A stretch of DNA of 20,725 bases, taken from the NCBI GenBank assembly GCA_905202595.1, contig CAJKSP010000043.1, positions 1 to 20,725 on the forward strand, read 5' to 3'. How positions within the stretch are numbered: position 1 is the first letter of the stretch; every line of letters begins with the position of its first letter. The stretch comes from an uncultured Sutterella sp. Its GTDB lineage: Bacteria > Pseudomonadota > Gammaproteobacteria > Burkholderiales > Burkholderiaceae_F. Shown piece by piece: positions 13,994 through 20,700 of the stretch. The position numbers and the translations under genes were made by a program. Below the pieces are notes generated by a model. It was not told the DNA's origin and did not search any database. It worked only from the letters and a program-made list of their open reading frames with translations.

Positions 13994-14292
13994 GAAGGCT
14001 TGGGCTGCGGCGCCTGCCCGCTCAGGCCTGCGGCTGCATCACCATTTTCAAAGCACGACTTCAAGCGGTCAAAGGCATGCTGCATGCCCTTCAGCCTCAA
14101 TCCGCGGACTGAGGCTGAAGTCGATGGTCGGCGCAATGGGATTGCCGACGGGACCGCCGATCAGCTGCTGGCTCGCTAAACTCGTTTCATTTCCGCGTGC
14201 GATCTGCCTGCCGCAAGCTCGGCTGCGGACGAAGCAGCCAAGCTGCGTTCTCAGCGCGCGCGTCTTCATCCGGTCAAAAAGGAGCCGCATTC
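13994..14292 (+). other. 299-bp intergenic region with two adjacent hairpins
   Basis: No credible gene. It contains a small hairpin at 14074-14088 (GGCATG, CTG loop, CATGCC). An 11-bp perfect stem follows immediately at 14089-14120 (CTTCAGCCTCA with TGAGGCTGAAG, 10-nt loop that itself contains TCCGCGGA). Neither is followed by a T tract, so a classical terminator for the SNF2 gene is not seen. Just before the next gene is GGAG (14281-14284), a good ribosome binding site. Confidence 0.5.
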
Positions 14293-15240
14293 ATGCTCAC
14301 CCCTGAAAACAATGTGATTCTGAGCCTCATCGGGCCCGAGCCCAATCTCGTCACGCCCAAGCTAGCTGCGCTGGGCCGCGTGGTCTACCTGAAGGACCTT
14401 GCCGGCGAAGAGGAGCGCATTACGACGGCTGTTGCGGCCTACAACCAAAAGTTCCCCAAGGCGCTTCTCGACCGGCTGCCCAATCTGCAGATGATCGCCG
14501 ACTTCGGGGTCGGCTTTGACGGCTTTGCGCTCGACGAAATCATCCGCCGTGGGATCCGCCTCTCCTACACGCCGGGCCTCCTTTCCGAGGACGTCGCCGA
14601 CTACGGCCTGGCGCTCCTCTTCGCACTCGCCCGCAGAATTCCGCAGGCCGACCGATTCGTCAGGTCCGGCGAATGGGAGGCCGGCGGCGCCTTCCCGATG
14701 GGAACGCGCTTCTTCGGGAAGCGTATCGGCGTGGCAGGCCTCGGCCGCATCGGACGGATCATCGCCAAGCGCGCGCAAGCCTTCGACATGGAAGTCGGCT
14801 ACACCGCGCATTCCAAGAAGACCGACGTGAGCTACCCGTTCTTCCAAAGCCTCAAGGATCTTGCCGCCTGGTCGGACTTTCTCATCCTCGTCATTCCGGG
14901 AAGCGCAGAAAACCGGCATCTCGTCAATAAGGAAGTCCTTGAAGCGCTCGGACCGCAGGGCTTCCTCATCAACATTGCCCGCGGCTCCGTCGTCGACACC
15001 GAGGCCCTCATTGATGCGCTCGAGGCCGGAAGCATCGCCGGCGCGGCGCTCGACGTCTTTGAGTCCGAACCCCGCGTGGAGGAAGCGCTCCGCCGCTCTG
15101 GGAAGACCATCCTCGCGCCGCACATCGGCTCGGCCACGACCGAAACCCGCGAAGCCATGGCCGATCTCGTCGCGGAGAACATGCGCCTCTTCATGGCCGG
15201 AAAGCCTGTGGCGACACCTGTCCCCGGCACGAGACCCTGA
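14293..15240 (+). CDS. D-2-hydroxyacid dehydrogenase (GHPR/SerA-like), first of a tandem pair
   Basis: A 315-residue NAD(P)-dependent reductase of 2-keto acids such as glyoxylate or hydroxypyruvate. The catalytic triad of the family is present: R230 (NIARGSVVD), E259 (FESEP) and H277 (APHIGS). The Rossmann motif GLGRIG is at 149-154. The segment after the second strand reads GYTAHSKK, with positive charge and no Asp/Glu, which suggests NADP(H). ATG 14293 is chosen over the upstream frame because AAAAAGGAG lies 8 nt before it and MLTPENNVIL begins the domain. It is paralogous over its whole length with the next gene; both end in TPVPG. The substrate cannot be read from sequence. A cytoplasmic role in keto-acid reduction or redox balance is likely. 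Confidence 0.9.
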   Translation: MLTPENNVILSLIGPEPNLVTPKLAALGRVVYLKDLAGEEERITTAVAAYNQKFPKALLDRLPNLQMIADFGVGFDGFALDEIIRRGIRLSYTPGLLSEDVADYGLALLFALARRIPQADRFVRSGEWEAGGAFPMGTRFFGKRIGVAGLGRIGRIIAKRAQAFDMEVGYTAHSKKTDVSYPFFQSLKDLAAWSDFLILVIPGSAENRHLVNKEVLEALGPQGFLINIARGSVVDTEALIDALEAGSIAGAALDVFESEPRVEEALRRSGKTILAPHIGSATTETREAMADLVAENMRLFMAGKPVATPVPGTRP

Positions 15241-15253
15241 GCCGGACGCCGAA

Positions 15254-15327
15254 GGCGCTCGGAAGGCAGTCCGAGCGCCCTTGCGCGCCTTTGAAAGCAG
15301 AAAGTCGGCCGTCGGCCTTCTTTCTGC
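15254..15327 (+). terminator. Two hairpins between the tandem dehydrogenase genes
   Basis: Hairpin 1 has a perfect 10-bp stem (15254-15263 with 15270-15279), a 6-nt loop and only CTT behind it. Hairpin 2 (15297-15327) has an 8-bp stem, GCAGAAAG with CTTTCTGC, and an inner GGCC-GTC-GGCC stem. Neither has a proper T run. They may weaken read-through or protect mRNA ends between the paralogues. Confidence 0.4.
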
Positions 15328-15371
15328 ACCGTCGTTTCCGCTTCGCTTTTCCCAGCTTCTCCGCACGCATC

Positions 15372-16328
15372 ATGACCGAGACATCCCGTCCGCAATTCTT
15401 CAGCTTCATCCCTCGCGGCAACGACGACTTCGAGCGCCGCGCTTCCGTCTGGGGCGACATCAGCTTCGGCCCCGAACTCGAGGGCGCAGCGCTCGCCGAA
15501 GCGCAGCGCAAAGCCGTCGTCGCCTTCGGCGGCGGGCATCTGCACCTGCCGGCAGACGCGCTCGACCGCATGCCGAACCTCAAGCTCATCGTGAGCCGCG
15601 GCGTCGGCTACGACGGCTACGACCTCGAAGCCCTGAAGAAGCGCGGCATCCGCCTCACCAACACGCCGGGCGTGCTCTCGGAAGACGCCGCCGACTATGC
15701 GCTCACGCTCCTCTTCTCGCTCGTGCGCCGAGTGCCTCTTGGCGACCGCTACGTGCGCGAGCGCCGCTGGACGCGCCGCGAGCCGCTCCCGCTCGGCGTG
15801 CGCTTCTTCGGCAAGAAGCTCGGCATTGCCGGACTCGGACGCATCGGCCGCATCTGCGCCGAGCGCGCCGCAGGCATCGGCCTGCAGGTAGCCTACTTCG
15901 ACCGCTCTCAGAAGCCGGGCGCGCCCTGGCCGTGGTTCGAAACGCTCGAAGCCCTGGCGCGCTGGGCGGACTTTCTCGTGCTCGTGCTGCCGGGCGGCAA
16001 TGCGACGCGGCACGCCGCAGATGCCAAGGTCCTGGAAGCGCTCGGGCCCCGCGGCTGGCTCGTGAACATCGCCCGCGGCTCCGTCGTCGATCAGGAAGCG
16101 CTCATTGAGGCGCTTCGCAGCAACCGCATTGCGGGCGCTGCGCTCGACGTCTTCGAAAACGAGCCCGATCCCGATCCGCGGCTCCTCTCGCTTCAAAACG
16201 CCGTCCTGTCGCCGCACCAGGCCGTGCATACCGAAGAGACCATTCTGGCGATCAACGACCTCGCCCTTGAAAACCTCGAGCGCTGGATGCGAGGCGAACC
16301 CCTAAAGACGCCCGTTCCCGGCCTGTAG
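15372..16328 (+). CDS. D-2-hydroxyacid dehydrogenase, second of a tandem pair
   Basis: A 318-residue enzyme of the same family and build as its upstream neighbour. It has GLGRIG (154-159) and the catalytic set R235 (NIARGSVVD), E264 (FENEP) and H282 (SPHQA). The cofactor segment reads AYFDRSQ with Asp (D177) at the end of the second strand, which usually favours NAD(H), unlike the HSKK of the first copy. The pair may therefore have split cofactor preference or direction. ATG 15372 is chosen because the upstream in-frame extension has no domain features; there is no Shine-Dalgarno sequence. It lies 131 nt after the first copy, with hairpins between. An old tandem duplication is likely, since the two have diverged clearly. 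Confidence 0.88.
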   Translation: MTETSRPQFFSFIPRGNDDFERRASVWGDISFGPELEGAALAEAQRKAVVAFGGGHLHLPADALDRMPNLKLIVSRGVGYDGYDLEALKKRGIRLTNTPGVLSEDAADYALTLLFSLVRRVPLGDRYVRERRWTRREPLPLGVRFFGKKLGIAGLGRIGRICAERAAGIGLQVAYFDRSQKPGAPWPWFETLEALARWADFLVLVLPGGNATRHAADAKVLEALGPRGWLVNIARGSVVDQEALIEALRSNRIAGAALDVFENEPDPDPRLLSLQNAVLSPHQAVHTEETILAINDLALENLERWMRGEPLKTPVPGL

Positions 16329-16347
16329 GCTCCTCCAGCGCTTCGAC

Positions 16348-16378
16348 GCGGCCGGCGCCTCGATGCCGAACCGGCCGC
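16348..16378 (+). terminator. GC-rich hairpin after the second dehydrogenase
   Basis: GCGGCCGG (16348-16355) pairs with CCGGCCGC (16371-16378) around a 15-nt loop, 19 nt after the stop. No T tract follows, so termination would be weak or Rho-assisted. Confidence 0.35.
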
Positions 16379-16402
16379 AAGAGCGTGCCGACTGCTCCGG
16401 CA

Positions 16403-16437
16403 TTTCTCCTTTTTCCCCTTTCTCCCGCTCTCCCCCT
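16403..16437 (+). promoter_or_regulatory. Pyrimidine tract directly before the EamA start codon
   Basis: 34 of 35 bases are C or T (single G at 16427) and the ATG at 16438 follows at once. There is no purine-rich Shine-Dalgarno sequence. Such tracts can bind ribosomal protein S1 and support initiation without Shine-Dalgarno pairing; that role here is inferred. Confidence 0.5.
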
Positions 16438-17295
16438 ATGCCGCAATACCTCCTTGCGATGGCGATCTTCGGCACCATCGGCCTCTTCGTGAAGTTCATC
16501 ACGCTGCCGAGCGCGCTCATTGCGCTCTGCCGCGGCATCATCGGGACGCTGTTCCTGCTCGGCGTGCTGACGCTTCTCGGTCGGCGGCTGAACACCCGCG
16601 CCATTGCAACAAACGCGAAGCATCTCTTCATCGCCGGCGCAGCGCTCGGACTCAACTGGATCTTTCTATTCGAGGCCTACCGCGCCACATCGGTCGCAGC
16701 GGCAACGCTCGCCTACTACATGGCGCCGGTGATCGTGATCCTGCTCTCGCCCTTCATCCTCAAGGAAAAAGCCTCGGCCGCCAAGCTTCTCTGCGCCGCA
16801 GCGGCGCTCCTCGGGATGAGCCTCATTGCCGGAGTCTGGGAAGGCTCGCTCGCCGCATCGGGGCTGCGCGGCATCGGAATGGGACTTGCCGCCGCGTGCT
16901 TCTACGCCGCCATCATCTTCAACAACAAATTCCTCAAGGGCCTCGATCCCTACGACTCGGCCATCGTGCAGCTCGGCGTCTCCGCACTGGTGCTGCTGCC
17001 CTATGTCGCGGCGACGACCGACTTCGGCACGCTCAGCCTCGACTGGCAGACGGCCGCCCTTACAGCCGCCGTCGGCATCATCCACACGGGCGCCGCCTAC
17101 TGGCTTTACTTTTCCGCGCTTCCGAAGCTCGAGGCGGCGCGCATCGCCATCTTCTCCTACGTCGACCCGGCCATTGCCATTCTGCTCTCCGTCTTCGTCC
17201 TTGCCGAACCGATGAGCGCTGCAGGCGTCGCAGGGGCCGTTCTCATCCTTGGCGCGGCCATCGCTTCCGAATTCGTCGGCAAACCCAAAGCGTGA
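16438..17295 (+). CDS. EamA (DMT superfamily) transporter
   Basis: A 285-residue inner-membrane protein with about ten helices arranged as two EamA repeats. The first repeat is about residues 1-135 (including LNWIFLFEAYRATSVAAATLAYYMAPV) and the second about 150-280 (including GAAYWLYFSALPKLEAARIAIFSYVDPAIAILL). The paired signatures ending in YYMAPVIVILLSP and SYVDPAIAILLS are typical of drug/metabolite exporters such as RhaT/YdcZ-like and amino-acid efflux carriers. The start at 16438 gives a normal short N-terminus before helix 1; an upstream in-frame ATG at 16363 would add a Pro/Ser-rich stretch with no support. The gene lies 57 nt before a LysE-type exporter on the same strand, so the two may be co-transcribed exporters. 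The substrate is unknown. Confidence 0.9.
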   Translation: MPQYLLAMAIFGTIGLFVKFITLPSALIALCRGIIGTLFLLGVLTLLGRRLNTRAIATNAKHLFIAGAALGLNWIFLFEAYRATSVAAATLAYYMAPVIVILLSPFILKEKASAAKLLCAAAALLGMSLIAGVWEGSLAASGLRGIGMGLAAACFYAAIIFNNKFLKGLDPYDSAIVQLGVSALVLLPYVAATTDFGTLSLDWQTAALTAAVGIIHTGAAYWLYFSALPKLEAARIAIFSYVDPAIAILLSVFVLAEPMSAAGVAGAVLILGAAIASEFVGKPKA

Positions 17296-17310
17296 CAGCC
17301 GGCCGGCAAA

Positions 17311-17337
17311 CCTTCCCGCTTTCCTTTTTCTCTTTTT
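17311..17337 (+). promoter_or_regulatory. Second pyrimidine tract, before the LysE-type gene
   Basis: 26 of 27 bases are C or T (single G at 17318), ending 14 nt before the ATG at 17352. No Shine-Dalgarno sequence is present. It resembles the tract before the EamA gene and may have the same role in initiation. Confidence 0.4.
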
Positions 17338-17351
17338 GCGAAGCTGCCTCC

Positions 17352-17975
17352 ATGCTCATCGCACCTTTCTTTTCCGGCTTGGCCGCGAGCGGCGGCCTCA
17401 TCATCGCCATCGGCGCACAGAACGCCTTCGTTCTTCGGCAGGGTCTGAAGAAAGAGCACGTCGGCCTCGTCGCCGCCGCCTGCATTTTCGGCGACGTCTT
17501 CTGCACGACGCTCGGCATCGCCGGCATGGGCACGCTTGTCAAAGCGCATCCTTTGGCGCTTGAAGTCATGCGCTGGGGCGGAGCGGCATTCCTCTTCGCT
17601 TACGGCATCCTCGCGCTCAGGCGCGCGCTCGCCGGCGGCGCAGCGTTAACCGCCGCGCGTCCTGATGCGGCGCCGGCTTCTGCCGGACGGGTGCTTGCCG
17701 CCTGCCTGGGCTTCACCTTCCTCAATCCGCATGTCTACCTTGACACGGTCGTGCTGCTCGGAAGCATCTCTGCACAGTTCGAAGGCGCTCAGCGCTGGCT
17801 CTTTGCCGCCGGCTGCTATTGCGCAAGCGTCGTCTGGTTCCTCGGCCTCGGCTTCGGCGCGAGGCTGCTGCTCCCGCTCTTTCAAAGTCCCAAAGCCTGG
17901 CAGGCGCTTGACGGTCTCGTCGCGCTCTTCATGTTCGGACTCGCCGCCGCGCTCGCACTCCATCCTCTTGCGTAG
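17352..17975 (+). CDS. LysE/ArgO family amino-acid exporter
   Basis: A 207-residue inner-membrane exporter with about six helices, close in length to E. coli ArgO (211) and Corynebacterium LysE (233). Diagnostic segments are IGAQNAFVLRQGLKKEH (about 20-36), LEVMRWGGAAFLFAYG and LNPHVYLDTVVLLGS, the last almost as in ArgO. The family exports basic amino acids (arginine, lysine, or toxic analogues), which protects against overload from peptide breakdown. It starts at ATG 17352 after a pyrimidine tract and 56 nt after the EamA gene, and probably shares its transcript. No LysG/ArgP-type regulator gene is in the window. The exact amino acid is not determined by sequence. Confidence 0.92.
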   Translation: MLIAPFFSGLAASGGLIIAIGAQNAFVLRQGLKKEHVGLVAAACIFGDVFCTTLGIAGMGTLVKAHPLALEVMRWGGAAFLFAYGILALRRALAGGAALTAARPDAAPASAGRVLAACLGFTFLNPHVYLDTVVLLGSISAQFEGAQRWLFAAGCYCASVVWFLGLGFGARLLLPLFQSPKAWQALDGLVALFMFGLAAALALHPLA

Positions 17976-18008
17976 CAGAGAAAAAGACGAGCTCAAAGCG
18001 CTCTTTTC

Positions 18009-18014
18009 TATAAT
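18009..18014 (+). promoter_or_regulatory. Consensus -10 hexamer before queF
   Basis: TATAAT located 33 nt before the queF ATG. The expected -35 position (around 17986-17991, GACGAG) is poor. The locally AT-rich stretch and consensus hexamer make a queF promoter likely. Confidence 0.45.
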
Positions 18015-18047
18015 GCATAGCTCCTTTAAAAGCCACTTTCGTTCGCC

Positions 18048-18917
18048 ATGACAGACAGCGACCGCGCAGCCTGCGCCCATCCCGCCCCCGTTCTGATGCC
18101 GGAGCCTCAGCACACGCTCCTTGGGAAGTCGACCGTGTATTCCGACACGTACGACCCGAGCCTTCTGACGCCCATTCCCCGCTCTCTCGGGCGAAATGCC
18201 ATCGGACGCAGCGACTTCCGCGGCTGCGACGTCTGGCGGCTCTACGAACTCACGTGGCTGTCGCCCTCAGGCGCCCCCCGCACGGCCGCCGCGCGCCTCG
18301 TCGTGCCGGCCTCGTCGCCGTCGATCATTGAGTCAAAGTCGCTCAAGCTCTATGCCTTCAGCTTCACGCAGACGCCGTTCGCCTCTGCTGCAGAAGTCGA
18401 GGCCGTCATGACGAGGGACTTGTCGGCCGCTGCCGGCGCGCCCGTACAAGTGACCGTCGGACGCCCCGCCGACACCGTCGGAACGGCTGGCGAGCTCCCG
18501 GGCGAACTCATTGACGGCGAAGCCGAAGGACTCCTTATTCGCGACTATGAAGTGAATCCCTCGCTGCTCGCGTTCGATCCTAAAGAAGACTTCGCGGAGG
18601 AAACGCTCTCCACGCGGCTTTTCCGGTCGCTCTGCCCCGTGACGGGCCAGCCGGACTTCGCGAGCTTCGTCATCCGCTACCGCGGACAGCGCTTCAGCCG
18701 CTCCGCGCTCCTTGCCTACCTTGTCTCTTACCGCTGCCATCGCGGCTTCCACGAACAGTGCACGGAGCAGGCCTTCGCCGACATCTCCTCTCGGCTGCAT
18801 CCTGAGTTTTTGGAAATTCAAGCGCTTTTCACGCGCCGCGGCGGCATCGACATCAATCCCTTTCGGTCGTCGGAGAAGGATGCACCCTCGAGAATCCTGC
18901 GAGAGTGGCGTCAATAA
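18048..18917 (+). CDS. queF: NADPH-dependent preQ0 (7-cyano-7-deazaguanine) reductase, type II QueF
   Basis: A 289-residue cytoplasmic enzyme that reduces the nitrile of preQ0 to the amine of preQ1, a late step in queuosine synthesis for tRNA wobble position 34. It is the long, two-domain type II form like E. coli QueF (282 residues). The catalytic Cys is C196 in SLCPVTGQPDFAS and the proton-transfer Asp is D203. The NADPH-binding ESKSLKLY motif is at 95-102. H235-E236 match the substrate-binding His-Glu of E. coli (H229-E230), with a constant offset of six residues. The ATG at 18048 has no Shine-Dalgarno sequence but lies 33 nt behind a consensus -10 box. No other queuosine gene is in the window. 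Nothing about the protein looks damaged. Confidence 0.96.
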   Translation: MTDSDRAACAHPAPVLMPEPQHTLLGKSTVYSDTYDPSLLTPIPRSLGRNAIGRSDFRGCDVWRLYELTWLSPSGAPRTAAARLVVPASSPSIIESKSLKLYAFSFTQTPFASAAEVEAVMTRDLSAAAGAPVQVTVGRPADTVGTAGELPGELIDGEAEGLLIRDYEVNPSLLAFDPKEDFAEETLSTRLFRSLCPVTGQPDFASFVIRYRGQRFSRSALLAYLVSYRCHRGFHEQCTEQAFADISSRLHPEFLEIQALFTRRGGIDINPFRSSEKDAPSRILREWRQ

Positions 18918-19089
18918 ATTTCAATCGATACGCCTATTTTCTATACCTTTTCAGGTAACCCTTTCAGGTAAGGTCTAACCCAAAGTCAACCCCGAATGTT
19001 CCCCATAAGAACAATCGATACATGCCTGCCTGCATTTGCTAAAGATCAATTTCTTCTGGGTTGAAGGGATCAAACTCTATTTCAGGAGC
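18918..19089 (+). other. AT-richer intergenic region upstream of the reductase gene
   Basis: No gene is seen. The base composition is clearly lower in GC than the flanks. It holds CAATCGATA twice (18922-18930 and 19012-19020, exactly 90 bp apart) and the 13-bp tandem repeat listed separately. No convincing -35/-10 pair could be chosen. No terminator for queF is visible either. Confidence 0.5.
18946..18971 (+). repeat. Two tandem 13-bp repeats (CCYTTTCAGGTAA)
   Basis: CCTTTTCAGGTAA (18946-18958) is followed directly by CCCTTTCAGGTAA (18959-18971), 12 of 13 identical. They lie about 205 nt before the reductase start codon and may be binding sites for a regulator of that gene. Confidence 0.6.
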
Positions 19090-19128
19090 GCAGAGAGCAG
19101 CGCACTTCCGCTCTGCTGAGCCCTCTGC
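19090..19128 (+). promoter_or_regulatory. Stem-loop in the leader of the reductase gene
   Basis: Outer stem GCAGAG/CTCTGC (19090-19095 with 19123-19128) and inner stem AGCAG/CTGCT (19096-19100 with 19113-19117), with a 5-nt bulge on the 3' side and a 12-nt loop. It ends 48 nt before the start codon. It could stabilise the mRNA or regulate its translation. Confidence 0.4.
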
Positions 19129-19176
19129 CATGCATGACCAGCATCTGAGGGCAGCGCTTCGAAAGGAGAGTTTCAC

Positions 19177-20700
19177 ATGTCCAATATTTCTCGCCGCACG
19201 CTTCTTGCGTCGTCCCTCGTTGGTGGCGCTGCCATTGCAGCCTCGCCTTTGATGGCGGCTGAAAAGGCTCCTGCGAAGTGGGATGAGACATTCGATGTGA
19301 TCGTGATCGGCTCCGGCTTCGCCGGCTTGGCTGCCGCCATTGAGGCGAAGAACGGCGGCGCCAATGTGGTCGTTCTCGAAAAGATGACGTCTTTCGGCGG
19401 CAACTCCATCATCAACGGCGGCATTCTGACGGCTACGGGCTGCCCGCAGCAGAAGATGCACAAGATCGAAGACTCCGTCGAGCTTCTCGAAAAGGACATC
19501 CTTGTCGCAGGCGAATACCTTAACAACAAGGAAAAAGTCCATGTGCTCGCGTCGCACGCCCTCTCGAACTTTGAGTGGTGCGTCAATACCCTTGGTGTGG
19601 AGTTCCTCCCGGACGCCATCGGCCAGGAAGGCGGCCACAGCGTTCCGCGTTATGTGACGACGAAGAACGGCTCCGGTTCTGAAATCGTGAATAAAGAGCT
19701 TGCCATGTGCAAGAAGCTCGGCGTTCCGCTTCGCAACCGCACCTATGTTGAGAAGATCATCCGCGCTGAAAACGGCAACATTCTCGGCTTGAAGGTTCGC
19801 ACCGGGTATCGCTTCCCGCGTCAGGATTCGGGCAAGGTTCAGTATCTGCGCGCCAAGAAGGGCGTCATCCTCTGCTACGGCGGCTTCTCGGCTGACGTGA
19901 AGTTCCGCATGTACCAGGATCCGAAGCTCAATGAAACGCTCGACACGACGAACCAGCCGGGCGCTACTTCCGAGCTTTGGCGCGAAACGGCCGCTATCGG
20001 TTGCCTGCAGGTCCAGAACGACTGGATTCAGTGCGGTCCTTGGGGCAACCCGGGTGAAAAGGGCATGGGCCAGGGCTGGACGTTCAACCAGACGGCCGGC
20101 GCTGAATACGGCGTGTGGGTCAATGCAGCCGGCAAGCGCTTCGTCAACGAACTCGCCAACCGCAAGGTCCGCGCCGACGCGATCATGCTTCAGCAGCAGA
20201 AGGGCCTCAAGTGCTATGCGCTCTGCAACGAGCCCAACTGCGCTCCGTACAAGAAGCAGCGTCCTGGCGTTCTCGACAGCCTCGTGAAGAAGAACCTCGT
20301 CCACAAGTACAACACGCTTGAGGAAGTTGCCAAGGGCACGAACATTCCGTACGACGCCCTCAAGGCAACGGTTGATGCCTTCAACAAGGCTGTAACCGAG
20401 AAGAAGGATCCGGAATGGGGCCGCTACATTAACAACGACCAGGTTCCGATGACGGAAGGCCCGTGGTACATCGGCGAATGCCAGCCGAAGGTTCACCACT
20501 GCATGGGCGGTCTCGTGACCGACATGGAAGGCCGCGTGATCGACGTGCTGAACGACAAGCCGATTCCGGGCCTCTGGGCTGCCGGTGAAGCGACGGGTGC
20601 TGTTCACGGCGCCGTCCGCCTCGGCTCCGTCGCCATCCTTGACTGCCTCGTGAACGGCCGCATCGTCGGCACGAACGCTGCCAAGGCGAAGGATCTTTAA
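19177..20700 (+). CDS. Tat-exported FAD-dependent reductase, flavocytochrome c / fumarate reductase flavoprotein-like
   Basis: A 507-residue periplasmic flavoprotein of the family that includes soluble fumarate reductase (Fcc3) and urocanate reductase. It starts with a Tat signal (SRRTLL at 5-10, cleavage near LMA-AE at 27-28). The FAD-binding GSGFAG (45-50) and LEK (68-70) follow. The catalytic core shows GGHSVPR (152-158), FVNELANRK with R329 as likely proton donor, HHCMGG (440-445) and GEATGAVHGAVRLGS with R481. It has neither a haem domain nor an FMN-binding domain, so electrons must come from a separate partner not seen here. The segment NQPGATSELW differs from the NHPGATGDG seen in fumarate reductases, so another organic acceptor is plausible. 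AAGGAG (19163-19168) lies 8 nt before the ATG. It uses more CGT, GGT and GCT codons than its neighbours, as highly expressed genes do. Confidence 0.9.
   Translation: MSNISRRTLLASSLVGGAAIAASPLMAAEKAPAKWDETFDVIVIGSGFAGLAAAIEAKNGGANVVVLEKMTSFGGNSIINGGILTATGCPQQKMHKIEDSVELLEKDILVAGEYLNNKEKVHVLASHALSNFEWCVNTLGVEFLPDAIGQEGGHSVPRYVTTKNGSGSEIVNKELAMCKKLGVPLRNRTYVEKIIRAENGNILGLKVRTGYRFPRQDSGKVQYLRAKKGVILCYGGFSADVKFRMYQDPKLNETLDTTNQPGATSELWRETAAIGCLQVQNDWIQCGPWGNPGEKGMGQGWTFNQTAGAEYGVWVNAAGKRFVNELANRKVRADAIMLQQQKGLKCYALCNEPNCAPYKKQRPGVLDSLVKKNLVHKYNTLEEVAKGTNIPYDALKATVDAFNKAVTEKKDPEWGRYINNDQVPMTEGPWYIGECQPKVHHCMGGLVTDMEGRVIDVLNDKPIPGLWAAGEATGAVHGAVRLGSVAILDCLVNGRIVGTNAAKAKDL

Noticed and set aside
13950..14306. 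118-codon plus-strand open frame overlapping the SNF2 end and the next start
   Set aside because: It overlaps real genes at both ends in another frame, passes through the hairpins and looks like noncoding sequence.
14362..16229. Minus-strand open frames (334 and 465 codons) opposite the dehydrogenase pair
   Set aside because: Shadows of the two dehydrogenases, which carry intact catalytic residues on the plus strand.
19039..20607. Minus-strand open frame of 522 codons opposite the flavoprotein
   Set aside because: The plus-strand gene has a Tat signal, FAD motif and ribosome binding site; the antisense product has no recognisable domain.
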